Part shown: in pieces, positions 55,170-64,000 of the stretch
How the letters are laid out: each line of letters opens with the position of its first letter
How positions within the stretch are numbered: position 1 is the stretch's first letter
Source: Ceratothoa steindachneri
Lineage: Eukaryota > Arthropoda > Malacostraca > Isopoda > Cymothoidae
NCBI GenBank assembly: GCA_963969495.1
Contig: OZ018335.1
Location: 87,888,440-87,952,439 of the forward strand
DNA: 64,000 bases
Direction of reading: 5' to 3'
Translations under genes and position numbers: made by a program
Notes under the pieces: model-generated
What the model saw: the letters and a program-made list of their open reading frames with translations, nothing else
Database searches by the model: none
Told to the model about the DNA's origin: nothing

Positions 55170-57925
55170 CCCTAAAAGTTCTTCTGTTCAACGCGAGGTC
55201 AATCAGGAATAAGTTTCTTGAGCTCCGTGGCCTCGTAGCAACAGAGGAGCCTGAGATGCTTGCCATAACGGAGACGTGGATTAAAACCTCAAGCCAAGAT
55301 TTTGAAGGTGAATTCACGATTCCCGATTACCAGCTTTTCTAAAAAAGATAGGCCAGACAGAGAGGGTGGAGGTGTGATGTTGTATGTCAAGGATACTCTT
55401 AACTCGACGGATTGCAACATCGTATCCGACCATGAACTACTAGGTGTTGACCTAGAGATAGGTCCTGCCAAATACAGGACCCTGGTGCTTTATAGACCTC
55501 CTGCCCAACTCGTTGAAAAGGAGAGAGATCTGTACCGGATACTAGGAGAACTTGTCGAAGTCAGAGTGTGTATCGTCATGGGTGATTTCAACACACAAGT
55601 TGACTGGGAAACCAGAGAACCCTGTGACGAGAACGCACTACTCATGGAGTTCACGAACAATGAGTTCCTCACTCAATGGGTGAGAGAGCCAACGAGAGGA
55701 GACAATATCCTCGACTTGGTTTTCACCTCTGAGGATGACATCGTTGAGGACCTCTCTGTTGGCGAAGAGCTCAGTGGCAGTGACCACCGACTGATTAGAT
55801 TTATAGTCAAAGTCCCCAAGGCAGAGCCTGCAACTAGTAAATCAAGGAAACTGGATTTGAGAAGAGCAGACTTTGCAGGTCTACGCGCGGGACTGACTGA
55901 CGAGAGGCTAGAAGAGTGCGAGGCTGTTGAAGACTCTTGGAACAGTTTCAAAACCACATTCATGAGTCTTCAATCGCGTTTTATCCCTCTGAAATGCCCC
56001 CATCGGTCCTCTGTTCAACCGAAGTAGTTTAATCGAGAAATCGGGCAATTGCTTAGGGAGAAGAGAAATGTGTACCGGCAATCGAAGATCTCGGGTGACT
56101 TTGACGAATACCGGAGGCTAGCCAGGAAAGTGAAGTCCAGCATAAGGGTGGCTAAGCGGTCTGAGGAACTCCGAATGGCGAGACTCTGTAAAGAGAATCC
56201 CAAGGAGTTTTTTGAATATGTGAACAGCCGTAAACCAATCCGTCGAACGATTGGCCCTCTGAGGAATGAGGAGGGAACATTAAAGCATTCAGATGCAGAA
56301 AATGCTAACCTCCTCAACGACTACTTCTCTTCAGTGTTTACTGAAGAGTGTGGTCCCATTCTCCGGCCAACAGATTCCTACTCGGGGGAAAAGCTGGAGG
56401 CAATGGACTTCACCCAAGGAGAATTTTAGAAAAAGATCGCTGACCTAAAGACGAATAAGTCCCCTGGACCGGACGGGTTTTACCTAAAGTGTTGAAGGAA
56501 GTGTGCGATAAAGTATCACGACATCTGTGCGCTATCTTTAACATGTCAATCCGGACCAAATGCGTTCCTAGAGATTGGCGTGAGGCGGAGTTGATTCCTA
56601 TCTTCAAGAAAGGAGACCGTAACCAACCGTCGAACTACCGACCTATCAGTCTGACTTCGATAGTCGGTAAACTTATGGAAAGCATCATGGTGAACAACGT
56701 GTTGTCGTATTTAGATTCAAACCTGCTACTGAGAAGTTCTCAGCACGGCTTTCCAAGGCAAGGGTCATGCCTGACGAACCTAGTTGAATTTTTCCACTTT
56801 GTGTGCAGTGAGCACGATCGGGACAAGGTGATGGATGTGGTCTACCTAGACTTTCAGAAAGCCTTTGATTATGTACCACACCACCGCCTTCTCCGGAAAG
56901 TGCGAGCGCTTGGCATAGACGGAAAGGTAGCCGGCTGGATAGAGAACTGGCTAAGTGGCAGACGGCAACGGGTGATGGTGAATGGACAGTCTTCTGAGTG
57001 GGTGCCCGTTACTAGCGGGGTGCCTCAAGGTTTTGTCCTGGGACCACTACTATTCATCATCTACGTCAACGACATGGACGGTGACATGGTTGCCAAAATT
57101 TCCAAATTTGCCGACGATACCAAGCTTGGTATGAACGTTGCAAAAGATGGAAATACTGCCCGCCTGCAGGAAGATCTTGGGAAGATTGAGGAGTGGTCGG
57201 ACACGTAGCAAATGCCTTTTAACGTGAACAAATGCAAAGTGATGCATATCGGCCACAGAAACCCCCAATCTTAGTATATCCTTAAGGGCACTGCTATGGA
57301 ATCCACTGACATTGAGAAGGACTTGGGTGTAACAATCACTAGTTACCTCAAGTTCTCGAAACAGTGCATTAAGGCGGAGAAAAAGGCCCAAAGGATGCTA
57401 GGCTATATTAAGCGCCAGTTTGGTTATCGGAACCAGGAGATTGTACTGTGCCTGTACAACTCACTTGTCCGACCGCACCTGGAGTATGCCGTACAATTTT
57501 GGAGTCCTTCATTGCGAAAGGACATCGCGAGATTGGAACGCGTTCAAGCCAGGGCAACCAAGCTGATTCCCTCTATCCGGCATAAAAGTTATGAGGATAG
57601 ACTTAGGGAATTCGATTTGTTCTCGCTGGAAACCCGTAGACTGCGTGGTCAGCTCATCAAAGTTTTCAAAATACTTCGAGGGTTCGACAATGTTGACTAC
57701 CGGGATATTTTCACACTGAGTGAGAACAGAACGCGCACAATCACGGCTTCAAACTTGAACTGAAGCGTTACAACCGCAATCTGTCGAAATTTTTTCACCT
57801 ACAGTATCTGCGGTAAGTGGAACGCCCTTCCAGTGGAAGTTGTCAACAGTGAATCTGTTGACCAGTTCAAGTCAAGACTAGATAAAGTCTTGAAAAGCGG
57901 CCGTTCAGGGACGCAAAACAATTGA
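55170..57925 (+). pseudogene. CR1 ORF2: endonuclease and reverse transcriptase
   Basis: Endonuclease: LKVLLFNARSIRNKF, ITETW, a stop and frameshift at 55340-55350, then GGGVMLYVKDTL, VMGDFNTQVDW and SGSDHRLI (catalytic residues present). A TAG at 56025 and another near 56427 interrupt the linker and RT start (IADLKTNKSPGPDGF, then a frameshift at about 56480). The RT open frame 56489-57208 holds NYRPISLTSIVGKLMES, VVYLDFQKAFDYV, TSGVPQGFVLGPLLF and SKFADDTKLG, an intact catalytic box. After a TAG come NVNKCKVMHIG, LVRPHLEYAVQFWSPS, LERVQARATKLI and KWNALPVEVVNS. It was near complete but needs several repairs to be read through. Confidence 0.9.
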
Positions 57926-58021
57926 GCAGCCATGTGCCTGTTCGATTGCTAGTCCAAAGATACCCTCTTTGAATGGACCGTAAGGTCTCCTAGGGTACTT
58001 ACTTTCCTTGTTACTCCTTGT

Positions 58022-58024
<3 letters not shown>

Positions 58025-58096
<72 letters not shown>
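58025..58096. repeat. (TC)n microsatellite at the CR1 3' end
   Basis: About 72 bp of TC. It follows a partially repeated TTGTTACTC, so it may have grown from the CR1 3' terminal repeat. Confidence 0.93.
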
Positions 58097-58101
<5 letters not shown>

Positions 58102-60300
58102 CATCAAATCAAATCCATTATCACTTTTTTATCTTCCAATTCTCTTAATGGAAATACTTGATACCCACTCCCCAGAACCGCTCTAATCCCAATTTATAAA
58201 TTACCTATCATTGCTTTGGTAATTCAATCCGCCACTCAATCATAATTTTTCCACACACCTCCGTATCTGCCACTATTAAAATAACCATTCTAGTATATTT
58301 CTTGCATTCACTTTTCCATCTTTTGCCCCTATACAGAGGTTCTATCACAGGATTCTTTCACTCATCACGTGCATTTTACCTATAAATGCCGTACAACCGC
58401 CAGAACTATTTAATAACACACTCACAACCACTTTTTAGCATTGCATCCACTATTTCATGGATTTCAGCTCCCTTTCCATTTTAGACATTCACAGCATTAT
58501 CAACCTTTTGAATACTTATCGGTTCTGTACACTGCGTTCGCATCTAGTCTACATCCTGGAAGCCAATCATATTTACTTCATCTTTCATACCTACATTACG
58601 CAACTCATCAAAATACTCTCCCCCATCTACTATTGAACTCATCATTGTTCACCTATACCATGTCATTAACATCGTAGATTTTCCAATGCACACCCGGATC
58701 TTTATTCATATTCCGTTCATTTTTTTTTTAATTGCTGCTTTCGATTTCTGGTAAAATAATTGCTCGCAATTTCACACCGAGAATTATATAATATTGGGTA
58801 TAATTTGGGGTACAACAGAATATTCAAATATCAACATTTTGATTATTTTCAAGTAATAAGAGAGACGATAAATAATTCCATCGGAATTATGTAGAGTAAA
58901 TTAAAAAACTTTGATTAACCCAATAAATTTTATCAACATTCGATGTCGTTTGTGTCTACTTGTTTCTTATTAACAACTTTTTATTGGTTGGGGAACATCA
59001 ACATTAAGCAGATGGATTCTATATTATGGATGTTTACTTTATTTGATTCGTTTTAATGGAAAATTTCTTAGTTGGATCGAGAGAAATAGGGGGGTGAGGG
59101 GTATTGTTTATCTTTTCCAATGTATTAGTTTTTTCTGTAACTGAAATCATTTAATTCGACTTATTGATATATTTATAAGGAAGAAATCATGCATATTAAA
59201 CTTATTCATATTTAATTATTGAAATGATAGAGGGATAGAAGGAGGGAAATTACCTAATAATAGATAGCAGCACCCTGTTCATTGGAAATATAATTAGTTA
59301 GTTATTTTCGACTTATTCAATTATATCACTTAACCTTTTTGTTTATAAAAAAATATATAATGTGTCATAATTTGATATTATTCTATCTCGCGATTTTATG
59401 CAAGTCTAACCCAAGAAAACATAATAATATTTGTTTCAGTGACAAAGGCTTTAAAGGAACATTCGAAATTGTAGATTTTCTCTTCTTTTTTTGTGACATT
59501 GTGCTAAGCCATTAATCAAATTCTTCTCGGCTTTTTTTCCTATCCGGAGTCGCCGTTCTTGATGAGTCATTTCCAAAGATACTCAGTAAAAGACTCATCC
59601 AATAAGGTTTTGACAGAAATTCTACGGACAGATACCTTTTCTGAATCCAACCCTCTCTATGTATCCGGACTTGGGACGGCACTGAGTTGGGGTGGCTTGC
59701 CGACCCCCTCCCCTCCCCTCCCCCCTCCCTCAGTAGCTAGGTAACGAAGCTAGGATAATGGTCCTATAATTTCATGGCGAGGATCAATCCAAGCTCTTGA
59801 AAATCTCTTCTACGATTACTTCTTCGAAAAATCGGGTCGAATTCTCAGCCGAAAATTTTCAGTGAAGTCACTTTTCGCAAGAAGTCAAAAAGGCAGCCAT
59901 GGATGGCTTGCCCCGTAACCTTGCTATTTCAGACTCAAATCCGGAATATCAGCTAAAGGTCACTTGCTAAAGGCAGCGCCGGATTAAGGAACTGTGGGGC
60001 CCGTAATACAAGGAACAGCGAGACACCCCCCCTCCCCATATATATATACCAGGCAATGGCTTCGCAACTCCCCCCTACGGGGGGGGAGGAGCTTGCGCTT
60101 CACTAATAAGATTAAAATTTAAAATCTAAAAAAAAGCAGCCATGGTTAATTTTCATAAATTTTCTGAACTTAACCATTTGTAATTCTTTGGGTTTTAAAA
60201 AAATCACAAAATTTCAATACCTATATTTATTTCCGAACTTCACCATTTTGTTTTTTGATAATATAAAAAGAATTATTAGAAGTAACTTTGATAAAAAAAA
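58097..60300. other. No gene seen
   Basis: AT-rich to 59520, then a higher-GC stretch with a C-rich run near 59700 (CCCCTCCCCTCC). A short hairpin CTCCCCCC-tac-GGGGGGGAG occurs near 60070. No domain was recognised; the frames at 58441-58677 and 59559-59744 appear random. Confidence 0.45.

Positions 60301-60734
<434 letters not shown>

Positions 60735-60763
<29 letters not shown>
60735..60763. repeat. (TG)n microsatellite
   Basis: About 14 TG units directly after the palindrome. Confidence 0.9.
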
Positions 60764-60765
<2 letters not shown>

Positions 60766-60838
60766 ATATGAGAAACTCACAAAGTAGTGAGTGAGTAGAG
60801 CAATAAATGAAAAAAATCCCAGAGGAAAATAAAAGGCG

Positions 60839-60916
60839 GATTCCAAGTACTTTCGAACTTGTTCAGTTCATTATTCCTTGGTAATGAACTGAACAAGTTC
60901 GAAAGTACTTGGAATC
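60839..60916. repeat. Perfect 35-bp inverted repeat, 8-base loop
   Basis: The left arm runs 60839-60873 (GATTCCAAGTACTTTCGAAC at its start) and the right arm 60882-60916 is its exact complement. Weaker pairing continues outward about 28 bp on each side (AAAATAAAAGGC against GCTTTTCATTTT). Confidence 0.93.
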
Positions 60917-60944
60917 TGCTTTTCATTTTCCGCTGTAATTTTTT

Positions 60945-60947
<3 letters not shown>

Positions 60948-61031
<84 letters not shown>
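60948..61031. repeat. (TA)n microsatellite
   Basis: About 84 bp of TA between the 35-bp inverted repeat and the next one. Confidence 0.93.
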
Positions 61032-61032
<1 letters not shown>

Positions 61033-61034
<2 letters not shown>

Positions 61035-61279
61035 GCGATGGGGCGATTTAATTTTCAAGATGAAGCCAATAACGAAAAATAATCCAATCATTTTTCTAAA
61101 TTTATTTAGACAAATGAATTATCATATATTCCTAGGAACCAGAAGATGAGCGCACAAGATCGAAACGTTAAAATAAATGGATTTAGAAAGAAAAAAAGAA
61201 AAATGATTGGATTATTTTTCGTCATTGGCTTCATCTTGAAAATTAAATTGCGCCTCGCCTGAAAATCGCCCCATCGCCT
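61033..61279. repeat. Inverted repeat around a Penelope-like 3' signal
   Basis: The left arm 61033-61097 starts AGGCGATGGGGCGATTT and the right arm 61197-61279 is its complement with a 15-base insertion (GCGCCTCGCCTGAAA or similar). The spacer (61098-61196) holds GAAGATGAGCG...TCGAAACGTT...AAATAAATGG, which resembles the 3' signal of Penelope-like elements. Confidence 0.85.
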
Positions 61280-62217
61280 AAAATACAATCGCTATGGAAA
61301 TGACGTACTCCGAAATTTTCGCTCGTTCCATCGCAAATCGAACAGACTCCAAAAGGCTAACTTGGTTTGAATATTTCTCGAAATTTGTCGTTCCTGCCAA
61401 GTATATCCTAAGTTTCTTTACTTTAAATTGTACAATAAGTCACTTTATCACTCAGAATTTTACACCAACTCCTTGGATTATTTATTAAATTATGAAATTA
61501 ACTGTAAATCTAAACTGATAGAACAATTGTCTTCTCATCTATTGGAATTACGTCTCTGCCCTAAAAGGTAAATTAACTTATATTGATTTTCTACTATTTA
61601 CCAACTTTGTAAAACGTGATCTCCAAGAATATTGTGCTAAAACAAAAAATATTCATGATAAGAAACTGCATTTTTTAGGTTTGGCTTCACCTAATTTCTT
61701 TAAACAGGGAAACGTCATTTGGAATTTCTTCTATTATAATCTATCTCCGCGAGAAAACTTCCTACTTGCACTTGCCCTCAAATAAAATCTACCCTTATTT
61801 AACCTTAATAAACCATCCTTCTCTTTGCCTTTTCAAAGGATATGCAACGATTTACACTCTTCCATGTTTTGGTAGTTTTGATCAATGTAGGGGAATCGTC
61901 ACTCCCCCGTTCTCTCGCGGTGGAGTCACGAGGCGATTACCGCAAAGACATCCGGCCCCAGGCACCATCGGGTCAAGCACGTAACCGCAGCGCCGCACCA
62001 CTCGTCGCTATGAAATACCTAAAGGTTAAAATGCAAGATCTCCCCCAGGAGAGTGAGATTCAAATTTCACGTCAAGTAAGAAATTGGAGACGTGTTTCTC
62101 CCAAGCTAGAAGGCTAACGAGGAGCCGATGTAAGACTTGGTGAGAAAAACCGTTGGGCATAAGAACCCTCCTGGGCCCGTCATCAAGCCTCCCCCCCCCC
62201 CCTCCTCTTAACACTCG
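61280..62217. other. No gene seen
   Basis: AT-rich to about 61830, then higher GC with plus-strand frames (61766-61984, 61842-62117) that have no recognisable domain. Near 62192 lies a C run. Confidence 0.45.
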
Positions 62218-63390
62218 CCCAGTGGGGTGACAACGTATAAATAAGGAACACTGAGAAAAATCGGGGTAGAATACGTCAGTCTCCAGGTGAGGAAGTCCTC
62301 GGAATTAAGACCCCGGGCTACCTAGACTGGATTGGTAGTTTACTTGGCTCGCCAGACCAAGAAGTACCCTGCAAGAGAGGCAGGGCTACCTACCTTAAGT
62401 GGCTAAGAAGCACCTCATCATTGAGCTAGTCAACGGTTATCAAATCAAACGTTAAGTTAACTTTGTTAAGTTTAACTTACTCTCGTCAGAGAGACTCCTC
62501 ATATCCTGGTGCATCTTAAACACCAGGGGTATTCCTCGTCCTTAAGGAAATAAAGAAAGAAGGAGAAGGCTCCCACTTGAGCCCGTTACTCGTTAGCCAC
62601 ACCGAACTCATAATTTAACTTGGTTGAGGAACTAAGTTCAACTTATTCTCGTCAGAGAAACCCCCCTCCGTTATCCTCGCCCTTGAAGAAGACCCTCCCC
62701 GAGTTCAGTCCTCGCCAATGAGGAATTAAGTAACGAAGGAGAAAAGCTCCCCCTCGAGCTCGTTACTCGGTGGTCACATCGCACTCCAAGTTAACTTGGT
62801 TTAAGAACCAAGTTCGACTCACTCGCCAGAGAGACCACGACTACCTTGGTGCCGCATAAAGCACCGTTGTCGTAAAATGACCCTCTGTTTTGATCACTAT
62901 ACTCTTTCACACCCTTTTTGTAGCGGTATGCTTTGAGGTGCGTGAGTTACTTCTATGATGAAGTAGGCTTTGTTCTAAGAGTGCTAATTCAATAGTTTTT
63001 TTCTTAAGGAAGAGCTATTTTAAACACATAAGAATAAGAAGAAACACCAGATATCTACCAAAATAAACATGTATTTTAAATGAAACACTTAACTATAACA
63101 AACCAACAGTTAACACATTTCTATCTTTGACATCTAAGATCTTTCGCACGGATACAATGACAAAAATATAAACAATTAGGCTTCCCGTAAACATACCAAT
63201 TGCCGATTAGTATTTTTATCACGACTCTATTTGATTAGCGTTAAACATTAAATTAACGTACTCTCGTCTACAAGCACATATGACCTAGGTTCAAGAAGAA
63301 TGGTTTCTACTCCCCTTTAAAACGTGAGACATACTAAACTTCTACTATCGCAATATGAATATAAATGTCATTTCTAACTTACATGACAGA
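62218..63390 (-). repeat. Probable 3' LTR of gypsy-2, bounds uncertain
   Basis: Located just downstream (minus strand) of a gypsy RNase H, and not coding. It holds about 2.7 tandem units of 155-175 bp (62450-62880) with TTAACTTGGTT...AACCAAGTT hairpins and CTCGTCAGAGAGA-type blocks. TGTCATGTAAG on the minus strand at 63385 is a possible LTR start, but no polypurine tract is obvious next to it, so the right boundary is uncertain; the left boundary is a guess. Confidence 0.5.
62450..62880. repeat. Tandem units with hairpins in the gypsy-2 LTR region
   Basis: Anchors at about 62452, 62612 and 62790 share (T)TTAACTT(G/T)GTT..AAG...AAGTT(C/T)(A/G)ACT and TCGTCAGAGA/CGCCAGAGAG. Between them lie GGAGAA(A)GCTCCC, then CGAGC.CGTTACTCG. 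In the third unit AACTTGGTT-TAAG-AACCAAGTT is a perfect 9-bp stem with a 4-base loop. Confidence 0.75.
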
Positions 63391-63519
63391 AGGTATTAGG
63401 GATTGCCGGATGTCGCTGGAGGACTTATCTCTCGCTTTGAAGTGTTGTGTCCGGTAGTTGAATTTTCGTCGAGTAGGGATAGCTTGTCGCCTGTGACGGG
63501 TGCTGATTCTTCAACGTAA

Positions 63520-64000
63520 TTAAAGAACGGGAGCTCGTTGGGGCTGGGTTCTTCTCCTCTCACTCTTACAATTGTTGGAACCTTTTATATAGTGAATGGA
63601 GTACTGGTACTCCATCAAGAGTAAACTCCATCTCAGGAGTCTTCCATTCTTACTCTTATTTTTACTTAAGTATGACAACAGTTTATGGTCGCATTCCAAC
63701 TTAAACTCGCGCCCTATTAGATAATATTTGAATTTACCTATGGACCATATTATGGCCAAAGCTTCGATTTCGATTGTAGCGTAGGCTTTTTCTCTACTCA
63801 AAAGTTTCCTACTGACATAAGCTATGGGATAGGCTGTTTCGTCACCTTCGTATTGAAGTAATACTCCGCCTAACCCGTTTTGACTAGCGTCCATGCGAAT
63901 GCCGAAGATCTTGTTGGGATTTGGTAAGCGAAGAATGGGCGCAGTTACGAGTTTTCCTTTTAGAACCTCCAACTGAGTTATTGCATGGGGGTTCCACGTG
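63520..64000 (-). pseudogene. gypsy-2 pol: RT end and RNase H (runs off the window)
   Basis: The minus-strand frame enters from the right edge with AITQLEVLKGKLVTAPILRLP (RT connection) and holds RNase H: IRMDASQNGLGGVLLQY, TIEIEALAIIW, ECDHKLLSYL and RWSLLLMEYQYSIHYIKGS. At the end the VADALSR block is lost: the frame changes after GSNNC and terminates at 63520. The nearest 130 bases hold no integrase before the LTR-like region. It is related to gypsy-1 (27 kb) in this domain but clearly a different family. Confidence 0.85.

Larger units (their letters stand above)
53620..58024 (+). mobile_element. CR1-type LINE, nearly full length, degenerate
   Basis: A plus-strand element with ORF1 (cysteine-rich domain, coiled coil, lysine-rich linker, SGNH esterase), then ORF2 (endonuclease and reverse transcriptase) and a short 3' UTR that runs into a TC microsatellite. 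All domains are in the usual CR1 order. Frameshifts and stops occur in both ORFs. The three other CR1 pieces in the window are on the opposite strand and more decayed. Confidence 0.92.

Noticed and set aside
61130..61180. Hammerhead ribozyme at the Penelope-like 3' signal
   Set aside because: GATGAG and CGAAAC are present but the CTGATGA core and a proper third stem are not, so the fold is not supported.

Overview
The window looks like a transposon-dense stretch of an invertebrate nuclear genome, most likely an arthropod (a crustacean is plausible, but nothing here proves it). The AT-rich background, the long TA, TG and TC microsatellites and the mix of retroelements all point that way: CR1 and L2 LINEs, an I-clade LINE with RNase H, Jockey-like LINEs, Ty3/gypsy elements, a Penelope-like element, a mariner relative and a P-element relative. 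I found no convincing host gene, rRNA, tRNA, CRISPR or bacterial-type operon. Nearly every coding region is a broken copy of a mobile element. All family assignments come from reading protein motifs, not from a database search.

Layout, left to right. 0-17 kb: the tail of a Jockey-like reverse transcriptase (1-690), two old CR1 fragments on the minus strand (3.5-4.1 and 11.2-11.8 kb), a 97-bp 3' stub of an I-clade element (9.1 kb), a decayed mariner-type transposase (9.5-10.6 kb) and a Penelope-like element with an open GIY-YIG reading frame (13.3-14.4 kb). 17.4-21.4 kb: I-clade copy A, which keeps both ends and a target duplication but has lost most of its gag and all of its RT. 22.4-23.0 kb: the 3' end of a CR1. 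23.1-29.5 kb: a Ty3/gypsy element on the minus strand with two 1.38-kb LTRs and a GTCTC target duplication; it has lost the RT core and the integrase. 30.6-31.9 kb: an L2-type fragment. 33.8-40.25 kb: I-clade copy B, longer than A, with a 182-bp foldback inside its gag region.

40.7-51.8 kb: three Jockey-like elements lie head to tail on the minus strand. The rightmost is split by a 1,235-bp insertion flanked by CTAAA that is best read as a solo LTR. 51.9-52.5 kb: a THAP/P-element transposase remnant. 53.6-58.1 kb: a nearly full-length but mutated CR1 whose ORF1 carries a cysteine-rich domain and an SGNH esterase domain. 60.3-61.3 kb: three consecutive inverted repeats, two of them adjoining or enclosing TA arrays and the first a 434-bp palindrome. 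62.2-64.0 kb: the 3' part of a second gypsy element that runs off the right edge.

The genes do not form a cellular pathway; each set served the transposition of its own element. The points of most interest are structural: the gag foldback, the shared 3' terminal stem-loop of the I-clade copies, hairpin-bearing tandem repeats in the U3 regions of two gypsy elements, and the palindrome cluster.
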